A stretch of 39,601 nt of DNA from Chloroflexota bacterium (GTDB lineage Bacteria; Chloroflexota; Limnocylindria; Limnocylindrales; CSP1-4), in NCBI GenBank assembly GCA_003156975.1, contig PMIE01000071.1, positions 25,881 through 65,481 on the forward strand, written 5' to 3'. The position numbers and the translations under genes were made by a program. The notes beneath the pieces were generated by a model. It had not been told where the DNA came from, did not search any database, and saw only the letters and a program-made list of their open reading frames with translations. The first letter of the stretch is position 1, and every line of letters begins with the position of its first letter. Shown here piece by piece: positions 24,194 to 33,375 of the stretch.

Positions 24194-24927
24194 GGACCAT
24201 CCTGGTTATCGACGATGACCCAGTCTCGATCCGGCTGATCGAGATGATCGCAACCCGATATGGCTACGAAACGGTCTCAAAATCGAGCGGCCATGACGCG
24301 CTCACGTGGCTCGACACCGCAGAGTCGGTCGAGATGGTTATCAGCGACCAGCGCATGGCCAACATGAGCGGCCTGGAACTCTTTTCGACCGTTCGCGCCG
24401 ACGTCAGGTTCCGGCACCTGCCCTTCATCCTGTGCACTGGTTTCGCCGACGAGCCAACTGTGCGCGAGGCAATACGCCTTGGGATCCGGCACTTCATCGT
24501 CAAGCCGATCACGCCCAAAGTGGTAATGGAGAAGATATCGCTCGTCGAATCCGAAAGGCCCCGGATCATGGAGTCGAGAGACGCGGCCATGGCGCGCCTG
24601 CGGTTGAGCGACCTGGAGTACAAGAGCCTCGTGCGCACCTGTCGGGAGCACATCCTGACACTACGGGACGAGCTCTCGAAGGCGTTCAAGGGAGGCGACC
24701 GCATCACCATGGTCATGGTGGCCGCCCGACTACGTGAGCCGGTCACGCTGGTGGATGCGACCCGGCTGCTACACGCGATCGACGGCCTAGAGAGCACTCG
24801 GACGTGGAAAGACCTCGACGATGCCGCGACGCTCGTCTTCAGGGAGATTGGCGAACTCGAAGTGGCGCTTGAAGAGGAGACTCGCCCGCACCTGGCCGGC
24901 CGTTCCATGGGATCTCTGGCGCCGTAA
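24190..24927 (+). CDS. Response regulator overlapping the hybrid kinase gene
   Basis: A 245-residue protein: receiver at 1-120 with Asp8-Asp10, Asp53 (VISDQRMA), Thr83 and Lys105, then a helical tail of ~125 residues with no recognised output motif. The ATGA overlap with the hybrid kinase implies coupled translation and that it is a phosphorelay target. Residues 61-110, including RADVRFRHLPFILCTGFADE, are almost the same as in the regulator at 20188-21009, while the C-terminal parts have diverged. The pair therefore looks like a duplication whose outputs have specialised. The tails might bind protein partners; a DNA-binding role is not supported. Confidence 0.85.
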   Translation: MRTILVIDDDPVSIRLIEMIATRYGYETVSKSSGHDALTWLDTAESVEMVISDQRMANMSGLELFSTVRADVRFRHLPFILCTGFADEPTVREAIRLGIRHFIVKPITPKVVMEKISLVESERPRIMESRDAAMARLRLSDLEYKSLVRTCREHILTLRDELSKAFKGGDRITMVMVAARLREPVTLVDATRLLHAIDGLESTRTWKDLDDAATLVFREIGELEVALEEETRPHLAGRSMGSLAP

Positions 24928-24989
24928 CCGCCGGCCAAACCACCGATCCAGAGAGCGGAGTCGTTCGGACGAACTCGCGTCCGCCGCCG

Positions 24990-25856
24990 TCACTTATACG
25001 GCTCGTCCTGGACGCCAAGAGTGGATTCTCGGCAGATGAGCTCCGCCGAGAGGACGATCCGCCTTGGTTCCGACTCCGGGGCCTCCACCCTGTGCACCAG
25101 CAGATCCACAGCTTCACGGCCCATGTGCTTGGCCGGCTGGCGAATGGTCGTGAGCGGCGGGCGCGAGTTCCACGAGATCGGTGAATCGTCAAAACCGATC
25201 AGGGCAACATCCTCGGGAACGCGTTTGTGAGCCCGCAACAGGACTCGAAGCGCGGCCGCGGCCATCACATCCGAGGGGGCGAACAGACCGTCGAGATCCG
25301 GGTGGGCGACGAGCAAGCGCTCCGTAGCGAGAAAGGCCCGGTCTGCGGTGTAGTCGCCTTCTTCGATCAGCGTTGGGTCGGCGGTGATCGCGGCCGCGGC
25401 CAACGCTTCTCTGTAGCCCATCAGGCGCTCGGCCCCGCTGGTCATCCGGAGATTGCCGGTCACAGTCCCGATGCGCCGTCGCCCCAGCGAGATCAGATGG
25501 CCGACGGCGATCTCGGCGGCTTCCTTGTTGTCGATGTCCACCGAGTCCACGTTCAGTCCGGCCGGCGAGGAGCCAAGCAGGACTACGGGCAACCCTGACT
25601 CGAGCACGCGACCAAGCAGCGGGTCATCGTCGCGGGAGTTGAGCAGGATCGCTCCGTCGACCTTCCCGCTGCAGAGGAAAGCTTGCGCCAGCTCGGAGCT
25701 TCGGCCGACCCCCGCCAACAGCAGCACCGAGACGATGGATCTCTCGACCAACGCGGCGTCCACGCTCTGGGCGACGTCGGTGTCGAAGGGGTGGCTGTAG
25801 AAGAAGGACGATGGCTCCGGAATCACCAGCGCAACTGACCCGAGAGGCTCATGCAT
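24990..25856 (-). CDS. LacI-type sugar-sensor domain without a DNA-binding domain
   Basis: A 288-residue protein that begins at GSVALVIPEPSSFFYSHPFD, precisely where the effector-binding domain of a LacI regulator starts. It continues to the family end with VALIGFDDSPISWNSRPPLTTIRQP. The ~55-residue helix-turn-helix is missing. An in-frame TGA lies about 15 codons upstream of the ATG at 25856, and none of the three upstream frames reads as a helix-turn-helix. The short stretch GARS-TP just before the ATG faintly recalls the LacI hinge, so a deletion of the 5' end is likely. It could be a dying gene, or a free cytoplasmic sugar sensor or dominant-negative partner for full-length LacI proteins such as those at 3897 and 10427. 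Confidence 0.75.
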   Translation of the reverse strand: MHEPLGSVALVIPEPSSFFYSHPFDTDVAQSVDAALVERSIVSVLLLAGVGRSSELAQAFLCSGKVDGAILLNSRDDDPLLGRVLESGLPVVLLGSSPAGLNVDSVDIDNKEAAEIAVGHLISLGRRRIGTVTGNLRMTSGAERLMGYREALAAAAITADPTLIEEGDYTADRAFLATERLLVAHPDLDGLFAPSDVMAAAALRVLLRAHKRVPEDVALIGFDDSPISWNSRPPLTTIRQPAKHMGREAVDLLVHRVEAPESEPRRIVLSAELICRESTLGVQDEPYK

Positions 25857-26139
25857 CGGCGTAGATCGAGCTCCTGATCCTGGCGCGACTTGACGTCACG
25901 GCTCGCCCCCGGAACAAGGTCGACACCGGCTGCCGACACTCGCACGAATTGTAGTCCTGCCTCATGTCGCAATGCCGAGGGGCTATTCGCGGCCTACGTT
26001 CGCATTGCACCCGACGAATGTTGCGGACCGAAGCGACAGCTAAAGCGCGCGAGAACGGCAACCGAGTACTGACCTATCCGGACCACACGGGAGTTTCCCG
26101 GTGATGCGGGCCTGGATGCCAGAAAGTAGGTAGGGATCG
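25857..26139. other. Gap between the headless LacI gene and the chemoreceptor
   Basis: 283 bases between two divergent genes, with no DNA-binding domain encoded in any frame. It contains the 8-bp palindrome TGACGTCA at 25891-25898 and an inverted GCAATGC/GCATTGC pair near 25970 and 26005. The chemoreceptor ribosome site (AGGTAGGG) is at 26127-26134. Confidence 0.4.
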
Positions 26140-28263
26140 GTGCAGGGTTCGCGAGGCGTGTCTGTGCGGACGAAGCTGGTTGGTGGCTTCGTCGTCGTTC
26201 TCCTTCTCATGGGCTCTACCCTCGCGGTGGACATCCTCGCAAGCGGCAATCAGTCGGCGATCTCCGACCGCATCGTCAACCACCTCGACCCGGCACGGAT
26301 CGCCGCCGCCAAGATCGTGACTCTGGTCCGGTCGATCGACGACGACGGCGCCTGGGTCGTCAACAGCATGTCCGGCGACAAGGCGCACTCCGATCAGGTC
26401 CTGCTGACCTACTACTCCGAAGTGGACCAGTTGAAGCAGGCCGTCGCCACGACCCTCGACCTCGCCGACACTGACGCTCAGCGCGCCGCGATCGAGAAGT
26501 TCCAGGCCTTCTACTGGGGCGCCAAGCCGCTCACGGACGCCGATCGCAAGACGCTCGACGCCCAGTCGAAGGACGTCTTCACCGGCTCCGACAGCTACCT
26601 GTTCGGCAACGAGCAGATATTTGTCGAGGCCCGGTCCGGCCAGTACCTGAAGGCCGCGTTCGACTACACGACCGTGCCGTTCGTTGGAGCGCTCGATTCC
26701 GCGCAGGTCTACATCGACGCCGTCCAGACCCAGATCGACAAGGCCACCGCAGATGTGCGCGCCGCCGCGACCCTCACCCAGACACTGAGCATCGGCCTTG
26801 GGCTCCTGGCGATGCTGCTCGGTCTCGCGGTTGGCTGGTTCCTGGCCCGCTCCATCGTGAATGGGGTCAAGGCCGTCCAAGCGATGATGACGTCGCTGGC
26901 CGAGAACGACACCGCCGAGCTGGAAGTGGGTCTCGCGGCCCTGGCGCAAAACGACCTCACGGTCGCGATCCATACGGCAACGCCCCGAATTGACCGCCAC
27001 GGCAGCGACGAAATCGGCCAGGCGGCCGCCGTGGCCAACAAGATGCTCGAGCGGCTGCAGTCGGCCTTCGGAAGCTACGAAACCGCACGAGTCGGTCTCG
27101 CCGGCACCGTGGGTCAGGTGAAGACCGCCGCCGAGGCGGTGGCCAGGACGTCGAGCGAACTGAGCGATGCCGCGGCCCAATCGGGCAATGCGAGCGGCCA
27201 GATCGCCCAGACAATCAACCAAGTGGCATCGGGAGCCTCGGAGCAGGCCCGGGCCAGCTCGGACACCAGCAACGCCGCTCAGGAACTGGACGCGATCATC
27301 GTCCAGGTGGGATCGGGCGCCTCTGACATCAGCGCCAAGGTCGATGCCGCGTCCGTGGCTCTCGGCGACATGGCCGCCGCAATCAAATCGGCCACGGCTG
27401 CCTCCGAGGAAGTCGGCAACGTTGCCGCGACGGCCGCCGAGGCAACGGACCTTGGTCAGGCCGCGGTCCGCGAGACGGTCGGCGAGATGGAACGCATCAG
27501 GCAGACCGTCGAGACGGCCGGCGTCAAGGTAACTGAGCTGGGTGCCAAGAGCGATCAGATCGGCGCCATCGTGGAGACGATCGACGACATCGCCGAGCAG
27601 ACCAACCTTCTTGCTCTCAACGCGGCCATCGAGGCCGCCCGAGCCGGCGAGCAGGGCAAGGGCTTCGCGGTGGTGGCGGACGAGGTCCGCAAGCTCGCCG
27701 AGCGCTCGTCGCGTGCCACCAAGGAGATCGCCGCACTCATCGCCGAGGTTCAGCGAGGCACCGAACAAGCTGTCACGGCCATGGCCGCGGGAGCGGAAGA
27801 AGTCCAGCATGGGTCCGAGTTGGCGACCCAGGCCGGCTCTTCGCTCGACGCCATCTCCGAGTCCGTTTCGGCCACCAAACGAGCGGTGGAACGGATCACG
27901 GCCGCAGTCGAGGCAATGAGCCAGGCTTCAGCGGGTGTCGTGGCCGCGTCGGACGCAATCGCCACGATCGCCGCCCAGACTGACGAGGCGGCCGCGCGCA
28001 TGACGGCTTCTGCCCGCGTGGTCTCGGGCTCGGTTGAGTCGATCGCTGCCATCAGCGAGGAGAACAGCGCCTCCGCCGAGGAGGTATCCGCCGCCACGGA
28101 GCAGATGAGTGCCCAGGCCGAGGAGGTCGTGGCCAGCGCCACCTCCCTCGCGAGCATGGCCGACGAACTCGATGCGATCGTGGCCCGCTTCCGGATCGAG
28201 GCCGGCAGCGGCGCAACCACACCGGTGAACGTCACCGAACTGCGCCGCTCTCGGGCCGCGTAG
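26140..28263 (+). CDS. Methyl-accepting chemotaxis protein
   Basis: A 707-residue chemoreceptor. The first membrane helix is at ~13-32 and the second at ~215-236, enclosing a ~180-residue outer sensor domain of helical character. A HAMP-like linker and a long coiled coil follow, ending with the signalling hairpin. The hairpin tip reads [20 protein letters not shown] followed by [16 protein letters not shown], the most conserved part of the family, where CheW and CheA bind. GTG 26140 has AGGTAGGG at good spacing. No CheA, CheW, CheB or CheR gene is in the window, so this is an orphan receptor feeding an array encoded elsewhere. Its neighbours are a sugar-sensor domain and further signalling genes. 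Confidence 0.95.
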   Translation: MQGSRGVSVRTKLVGGFVVVLLLMGSTLAVDILASGNQSAISDRIVNHLDPARIAAAKIVTLVRSIDDDGAWVVNSMSGDKAHSDQVLLTYYSEVDQLKQAVATTLDLADTDAQRAAIEKFQAFYWGAKPLTDADRKTLDAQSKDVFTGSDSYLFGNEQIFVEARSGQYLKAAFDYTTVPFVGALDSAQVYIDAVQTQIDKATADVRAAATLTQTLSIGLGLLAMLLGLAVGWFLARSIVNGVKAVQAMMTSLAENDTAELEVGLAALAQNDLTVAIHTATPRIDRHGSDEIGQAAAVANKMLERLQSAFGSYETARVGLAGTVGQVKTAAEAVARTSSELSDAAAQSGNASGQIAQTINQVASGASEQARASSDTSNAAQELDAIIVQVGSGASDISAKVDAASVALGDMAAAIKSATAASEEVGNVAATAAEATDLGQAAVRETVGEMERIRQTVETAGVKVTELGAKSDQIGAIVETIDDIAEQTNLLALNAAIEAARAGEQGKGFAVVADEVRKLAERSSRATKEIAALIAEVQRGTEQAVTAMAAGAEEVQHGSELATQAGSSLDAISESVSATKRAVERITAAVEAMSQASAGVVAASDAIATIAAQTDEAAARMTASARVVSGSVESIAAISEENSASAEEVSAATEQMSAQAEEVVASATSLASMADELDAIVARFRIEAGSGATTPVNVTELRRSRAA

Positions 28264-28395
28264 GGTTCCGGGCAGCAGCCGACTGACCGTAGGTTCGGGG
28301 CCGCCCGCCGACACGATCCGGTGGCGAACCATCAAGCCCGCGGCAGGACACAACCAGGCCGTCCGGCAATCGTCGAGACGCGGGCGGAATGAGCG

Positions 28396-29259
28396 TCAGG
28401 GCCGCTCGCCGAGCACGCCCGGGAAGTACTCGTGGCCGCAGCTCGGGCACATGCCGTGCGTGAGTTCGCTCCCGGTCCGACGCCCTGCGAAGTCCTCGAG
28501 CGTGATCCAGTCGCCTTCGTCCTGGATCTTCTTGCACCACGCGCACACGTGCAGCAGCGAGCGCATCCTGAGGAGTTCGGCTGCGGCTCCGCGGGCCGAG
28601 ACGTCGTATAGCACAACTATGCCGAACACGGTGGCGATGAACAGTGCGACATCGACAATGTGCGCCGCGTCGCTTGTGACATTGGCCTGACCAAACGTGA
28701 GCCCGAGTTGGCGCGCTGCGAATATGACACCGGCGGCGGCGAGCGCGAGAAGGAGGCCCCTCTCAGTACTCCTCAACCCTTCCGGAACGGCGACATCCTC
28801 AGCCCGCGGCGCGCTCCAAGCCCATGCGGCCAGGGGAAGGAGGACGAGCCAGAAGGGCCTCGTGGGTTCGAATAGGCTCGTGGTAAGGGAGTGCAGAATC
28901 AGGAACGCCCACAACGTCGCCATCACCGTCCAGAAGAGCCGCGCCAGCGGGGCGCCCAAGCGGAGCGCCAGCAGGTGCCCGGCCATGACCAAGACGAAGC
29001 AGCCGATGATGATGGCCGCAACCTGCGCGCCCTCGACAATGTCCGCGAAGCACGAGGCGGTCCCAAGGAGTACAGCGAGAGCGCAGACTCCGATCCCGAA
29101 CCGGAGCCGAAAAGCATCGCGCCCCTCAATCGGACCCTCGGGGCGGAACCACAGAATGGCCCGCTCCATCAGAGAGGCGATACGCCTATCGATTTCCAGA
29201 TTGAGGGCATGCCGTGTCCGCATCCGCCGAGCCGCCTTGGCCTCCAGATACTCGCTCAA
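28396..29259 (-). CDS. Multi-pass membrane protein with a C-terminal CAWCKK/CPSC zinc-ribbon-like motif
   Basis: A 287-residue protein with about six hydrophobic helices (residues ~50-215) and a cytoplasmic C-terminal tail. The tail, LLHVCAWCKKIQDEGDWITL then LTHGMCPSCGHEYF, has the CxxC...HGxCPxC spacing of a short module often found at the end of sensor kinases and receiver proteins (CAxCKKIRD..G.W), probably a zinc site. The start appears to be TTG 29259, with AAAGGA very close; ATG 29223 is an alternative. It lies 69 bases downstream of the truncated receiver gene on the same strand, so the two probably form one unit. No catalytic motif is visible. A membrane sensor is the best guess. Confidence 0.7.
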   Translation of the reverse strand: MSEYLEAKAARRMRTRHALNLEIDRRIASLMERAILWFRPEGPIEGRDAFRLRFGIGVCALAVLLGTASCFADIVEGAQVAAIIIGCFVLVMAGHLLALRLGAPLARLFWTVMATLWAFLILHSLTTSLFEPTRPFWLVLLPLAAWAWSAPRAEDVAVPEGLRSTERGLLLALAAAGVIFAARQLGLTFGQANVTSDAAHIVDVALFIATVFGIVVLYDVSARGAAAELLRMRSLLHVCAWCKKIQDEGDWITLEDFAGRRTGSELTHGMCPSCGHEYFPGVLGERP

Positions 29260-29328
29260 GTCCTTTCTAGTTGTCGGGCTCGCGTTGCTCGGTCATTGAG
29301 CGGCGCCGCCGTCTGGCTCCTACCTCGA

Positions 29329-29760
29329 TCAGTTGGGAGCGTCGACGGCGGTGCCCGCGTTGGGCGGCCGCACGAGCCGCAGGATCGCCTCGTAACAGTA
29401 TTCGTGGGCGTATTCTGCCAGCCTCTCGCCTAACTCTTCGGCGATCTCATCCCTCGATTTGACCGCCAGGCAGAGCTCGAAGCCGGATTTGTCGGGCAAG
29501 CCCACGTCCATCAGTATCAGATCCGGGGTTGAGCTCGCCAGGAATCGAAGTGCCAGAGACGCGTTCGATGCCGGATGGACGTGGTAGCCGGCGTCGTTCA
29601 GGACGGCATAGACCGTCGCGAGGTCTGCAGGATCATCTTCGACGACCAGAACTCGGGGGGCAACGCCTCGCTCCTTGCCCGCCGACCGGGGCTGCGCGGA
29701 GGGAGCGGCGCCGCTGCCGGGCGTCGCAGAGAGCTCCACGGGAGGACCAGCGCGCTCCAT
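29329..29760 (-). CDS. Receiver-domain protein lacking the second half of the fold
   Basis: A 143-residue protein. After a 34-residue Pro/Ser-rich lead, the receiver starts normally (RVLVVEDDPADLATVYAVL) and continues through the phospho-acceptor Asp (LILMDVGLPDKSG) to about residue 100. The second half of the domain, with the conserved Thr/Ser and Lys, is missing. In its place is a short helical tail (AEELGERLAEYAHEYCYEAI) ending LVRPPNAGTAVDAPN. I could not find the missing half in another frame, so an internal deletion or a replaced C-terminus is more likely than a simple frameshift. It may still be phosphorylated poorly or act as a decoy; it may also be a pseudogene. ATG 29760 is the start. 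Confidence 0.65.
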   Translation of the reverse strand: MERAGPPVELSATPGSGAAPSAQPRSAGKERGVAPRVLVVEDDPADLATVYAVLNDAGYHVHPASNASLALRFLASSTPDLILMDVGLPDKSGFELCLAVKSRDEIAEELGERLAEYAHEYCYEAILRLVRPPNAGTAVDAPN

Positions 29761-30093
29761 CGGTCAACTCCGCGGTTGTCCGTGCCTTCGGCGTGTCGTG
29801 CCGCACCAGGTTCCTGGCGATGCGAGTGCGTATGACACCTGTTCGCGCCAAGTCCGAGCCCGTCATGCGCGCCGTCTTTCGCCATTCTAGTCAGGCTGTC
29901 ATCGGGCGGAATACCTCAATCGGGGCCCGGGAACAGCCGACCGGTGACGAATCGCGGCTGGACAATCGACGAGCGCCGGCCGATGTGCGCCGAACCAGTC
30001 GCGAGTTTCAGGCTCGCGCCCATCCTGGGCGCGAGGCCACTGATCACCAAGCGGGCCGCGGGCCCTGCCTGGTTTAGGTGCACCAAAACAGCA
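29761..30093. other. Gene-free region upstream of the truncated receiver
   Basis: Over 300 bases with no supported gene. It should hold the promoter of the leftward receiver/membrane-protein unit, and it ends at the terminator of the exporter gene. Confidence 0.4.
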
Positions 30094-30129
30094 GGAAGGA
30101 GCGCCTCGCCGTTGCGAGACGCTCCTTCC
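30081..30129 (-). terminator. Intrinsic terminator of the MMPL exporter
   Basis: Read on the minus strand, a 16-bp stem (30114-30129 with 30094-30109, one mismatch, 4-base loop) begins 17 bases after the exporter stop codon and is followed by GCTGTTTTGG. The stem plus T-run is a standard Rho-independent terminator, the clearest one in the window. Confidence 0.85.
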
Positions 30130-30146
30130 CAGTTCCTGGGCTTCGT

Positions 30147-32492
30147 TCAGCCGATCGAGAGCCGAGCCCGGATCGCGCTGGCCAGTCCACGCTCTGACAT
30201 TTGCGGCCTCTTGACGAGGGCCACCGCGAGGGGCGGAACGACGATCAACGTGGCTCCGAGGCAGAGAAGGACGTCGAAAACGGTCACGAGACCGAACTCC
30301 CGGATCGCCGGGAACGACGAGGCAGCGAGGGCCGCGAACCCGGCCACGACGGTGAGACCCGAGGCCGTGATGGCCGGCCCGATGCGCCGGACCGCTTCCT
30401 GCATCGCTTCGCGCGGAGCGGATCCGCGACCCAGCTCCTCCCAGTACCGGCCGAGCAGCATCACGGAGAACTCCGTGCCGATGCCCACGATCAGCGCGCT
30501 CATGACCGCGGTGAGCGGGTTGAGCTCGATGCCGAAGACGTACATGGCAAGGGACGACCAGCCGGTTACGAGAGCGATCGGCACTACGGGGACGAAGGCT
30601 CTGGCCAGGTTCCGGTAGACCAGCAGGAGACCGAGGAACACCGCGAGGAAGCCGGCGATGGCGATCTGGCCGCGGCGATCGGTTATGGCGCCGATTACGG
30701 AGGCCATGATCGAAGGCGTGCCCGCCGCGCGGACTGTGACTCCGGCGGGCGGCTGCGCGTCGGCCTGAACGGAGTTGATGAGGAGCGACAGAGCATCGAT
30801 CGACATTGGTTGGAAGTTGAAGGTGATCGATGCCGACTTGTGGTCGCTGGAGATCAACGAATCGAGGATGGGCGCAGGAACCTGAGCCAGTGCCGCAGCG
30901 GGCGAACTCGCGGCCGCGGAGCCGGACGCTGCGGTCGCAGAGCCGGAGGCTGCGGTCGCAGCCGAGGCCGAGGCCATCAATGTGGTGAGGCTGTTGACGC
31001 TCGTGATCTGCGAGTGCGCCTTCATTTCACGAGCCTGGAACTGGCTCATCCAACCCAGAACCTGTGGCGACGTAACGTCGTCGGCCTGGACGAGAAATTG
31101 GATATAGGCGCTGCTACCCGTCACGTCTCGCACCTGATTCATCGCCACGACGGCGGGCGCATCGGACGGGATCAGCTTGAGGAGATCCGTCTGGACGGGG
31201 ACGAGATGGTCCGCGCCGAGGCCGCCGAGGCCGGCGAGCACCGCGAGCGCAAAGACGGCAGGCCCGAATCGGACGGACATCTTGGAGATCCAGGCCAGGC
31301 GAGAACCGAGATCGACCCGGGGAAGCCGAGCCTTGATTCTGGCAAAGCTGCCGGCGGGCGATCCCTCGAGTGCTGTGCGGGAGTCGGAAGCCACCCGAAC
31401 CGCTCGCCCCTTGTCGAGGCGGGAGAGGAGGGCGTTGAGGACGACGAGCGAAACGACATACAGGACCACGACGCCCAGCGCGAGCAGCGCGCCGAAGTCG
31501 CGGACGGCCGGGATAGACGAGATGCCGAGAGTGGCGAAGCCGAGGACGGTGGCCAGGATCGCCGTGCCGACGGTCGGGCCGATGTGCGAGAGCGCGTCGA
31601 CCATGCCGGACGCCGGCGTATCGCCGCGGGCCAGCTCCTCCTCATAGCGGTTGTGGAACTGGATGGCGAAGTCCATGCCCAGCCCAAGCAGGATCGGCAG
31701 ACCGGCCATCGTGACCAGGGTCAGCGCGACTCCGGCCGCACCGGTGATTCCGAACGTGATCAGAACGCCGATGAGGACGATCGGAAGCGCCAGCAGACGC
31801 CGGCGGACGGGGAAGACGATGTAGAGGACCGCGATCATCAGGAGAATTGCCACAATTCCCGTGACGGCCATGTCGTGCGTTACCGTCGAGACCATCTCGC
31901 CGTACAGGCGCGGATATCCGGCAACCACGCTTGCCGTGGGCAGACCGGCGTTCACGACATCGGCTCGAACGCTATCGGCCAGCTTGCCCTGGCCGTCGAT
32001 GCCGACGCTCGACTTGACCGAGATCTGGACCAACTCGTAGCCGGTCGGAAACAGGCCGGCCAGCGCCGCGTTCGGCTTGCCGTCCGAGCCGTAAACCATG
32101 CTCGTGGCGACGCCCGGTTGGTCCAGGGAAACGCCTGCCGGGAGTGGCGCAGCATTCAGGAAGGTAAGCGGGCTGACCACCGACTTCACGCCGGGATTGG
32201 CCGCGAGCACATCGTTCAATGTCTTGATCTTCGCGAGCATCTGCGGACTCGTCAGTTCCTGGGGCGTGCCCGGGATCATCACGACGAGCGGATCGGCGCC
32301 GAAAGTGGCCGCGTAGGCCGAGTAGTCCTGGTAGGTCTGGCTCGACGTGTCGGCGAACACTTCCTCAGATGTGACGATCTTCGTCTGGGCCGCGCCGACT
32401 GCCGCGACCAGGATCACGGCGATCGTGATCCCGAGGATAGTTGCCGGTCTCGACTCGACGAATCGGCCGAGACGGGTATAGAGCGAGGACAT
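30147..32492 (-). CDS. MMPL/RND-superfamily exporter (HAE3-like)
   Basis: A 781-residue transporter with the twofold RND layout: helix 1 (~17-35), a large outer loop, five more helices, then the same again. The conserved fourth-helix motifs are GLGMDFAIQFHNRYEEE in the first half and GIGTEFSVMLLGRYWEE in the second, with acidic residues likely used for proton coupling. The second outer loop contains a low-complexity Ala/Ser/Gly/Thr stretch encoded by a 21-bp tandem repeat at 30919-30960. ATG 32492 has AAAGGAG six bases upstream. MMPL and HAE3 proteins move lipids, hopanoids or hydrophobic drugs. A winged-helix regulator precedes it on the same strand and an intrinsic terminator follows. Confidence 0.88.
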   Translation of the reverse strand: MSSLYTRLGRFVESRPATILGITIAVILVAAVGAAQTKIVTSEEVFADTSSQTYQDYSAYAATFGADPLVVMIPGTPQELTSPQMLAKIKTLNDVLAANPGVKSVVSPLTFLNAAPLPAGVSLDQPGVATSMVYGSDGKPNAALAGLFPTGYELVQISVKSSVGIDGQGKLADSVRADVVNAGLPTASVVAGYPRLYGEMVSTVTHDMAVTGIVAILLMIAVLYIVFPVRRRLLALPIVLIGVLITFGITGAAGVALTLVTMAGLPILLGLGMDFAIQFHNRYEEELARGDTPASGMVDALSHIGPTVGTAILATVLGFATLGISSIPAVRDFGALLALGVVVLYVVSLVVLNALLSRLDKGRAVRVASDSRTALEGSPAGSFARIKARLPRVDLGSRLAWISKMSVRFGPAVFALAVLAGLGGLGADHLVPVQTDLLKLIPSDAPAVVAMNQVRDVTGSSAYIQFLVQADDVTSPQVLGWMSQFQAREMKAHSQITSVNSLTTLMASASAATAASGSATAASGSAAASSPAAALAQVPAPILDSLISSDHKSASITFNFQPMSIDALSLLINSVQADAQPPAGVTVRAAGTPSIMASVIGAITDRRGQIAIAGFLAVFLGLLLVYRNLARAFVPVVPIALVTGWSSLAMYVFGIELNPLTAVMSALIVGIGTEFSVMLLGRYWEELGRGSAPREAMQEAVRRIGPAITASGLTVVAGFAALAASSFPAIREFGLVTVFDVLLCLGATLIVVPPLAVALVKRPQMSERGLASAIRARLSIG
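30919..30960. repeat. 21-bp tandem repeat, two copies, inside the exporter gene
   Basis: 30919-30939 and 30940-30960 are identical except for one base. They encode a seven-residue Ala/Thr/Ser/Gly unit in an outer loop and keep the frame. Confidence 0.8.
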
Positions 32493-32640
32493 GAATCTCC
32501 TTTCGAGGGTGCACGAAACCAGGCGGTCGGTCGCGCCGTTCGCGAATCGGCCGCTTGGGATCACGAGTGGGTATGGCTCCGCGGGAACCGAAGCGCGCCC
32601 TGTGGCCTGCTTTGTGGAGAGGCCTGCTTGAGGCCGCCCC

Positions 32641-33375
32641 CTAGCTGTTCGTTCGACGCGTCGCCGGGCGGCGCCCGCGGGCCTCCATGGCTACGAGCAA
32701 CTGCGCGGCGAAGGCTGTGATCGAAGCCGCCTCATCGACGGAGAGATCTCCGAGCGCCGTCTGCAGCTTCGTCAGCTGTCGTTCGAGACGCCCGGCGAGG
32801 CTCCGCGTCGCTCGATCGGCGAGCGCCAGGCCGAGCAGCATTCCGCTCAGAGTCGAGAGGCTGAACCTGGTTGCGGGTCGCGCGACCAGATCGGCGAGTT
32901 GATGCTCCTGCTCTTCTGCGGCACTGCTTTCGACACCGATCATGAGCGCGGCGATCATCCGGGCGGCAGTCTCCACCGGCGTCTGAGGCCGGTCCAGGCC
33001 GCCAACCAGCAGCTCGATGGCCTGGGCGGTGTCCCCGTCGTCGGACGCCAGGACCTCGAGCACGCGCTGACGGGTGAGGTCCCAGCCCTCGTCGGCCTGG
33101 CCGCCCTCGGCCATGCCGACAACGGTCGCGTGCGCAAGATCGGTCGGCTCGAAGAGAACCTGAGATCTGCCGGCTCCGGTCTTCTCCGGCCGAACGGCGT
33201 AGGTCGCCCTGGCGTAACCAAGCGACTCGGCCAGGCGGAGCATTCGGTAGGCGGTGGTTGTCGACACGCCGAGCCGCTCCGCGACGCGGGCGTATGCGAT
33301 GGGCTGACGGCGGCCCTCGTCATACATGTCGAGCAACGCCGCCACGGCGTCGGATTGGCGGCCAGTCAGCTTCAT
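32641..33375 (-). CDS. Winged-helix transcriptional regulator of the exporter
   Basis: A 244-residue protein. Residues ~1-65 form a winged helix-turn-helix: KLTGRQSDAVAALLDMYDEG, then IAYARVAERLGVSTTTAYRMLRLAE and LGYARATYAV, closest in style to IclR/MarR-like domains. The C-terminal ~170 residues are helical with no ligand domain I can name. ATG 33375 is chosen because the DNA-binding domain begins there, although the frame is open to 33525. The exporter starts 148 bases downstream on the same strand, so the regulator probably controls itself and the exporter. The dyad and direct repeats at 33489-33542 are candidate binding sites. Confidence 0.7.
   Translation of the reverse strand: MKLTGRQSDAVAALLDMYDEGRRQPIAYARVAERLGVSTTTAYRMLRLAESLGYARATYAVRPEKTGAGRSQVLFEPTDLAHATVVGMAEGGQADEGWDLTRQRVLEVLASDDGDTAQAIELLVGGLDRPQTPVETAARMIAALMIGVESSAAEEQEHQLADLVARPATRFSLSTLSGMLLGLALADRATRSLAGRLERQLTKLQTALGDLSVDEAASITAFAAQLLVAMEARGRRPATRRTNS

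Noticed and set aside
25891-25898. TGACGTCA palindrome between the headless LacI gene and the chemoreceptor
   Set aside because: An 8-bp palindrome is expected by chance in a window of this size and no second copy or promoter box supports it.
26074-27810. Open frame of nearly 580 codons opposite the chemoreceptor
   Set aside because: It is antisense to the highly conserved chemoreceptor hairpin and its Gly/Leu/Arg-rich product matches nothing. The periodic codons of a coiled coil keep opposite frames open.
30201-32720. Open frame of about 840 codons opposite the MMPL exporter
   Set aside because: The product is extremely rich in Arg, Asp, His and Gly with no hydrophobic core, while the other strand encodes a clear two-fold RND transporter with ribosome site and terminator.
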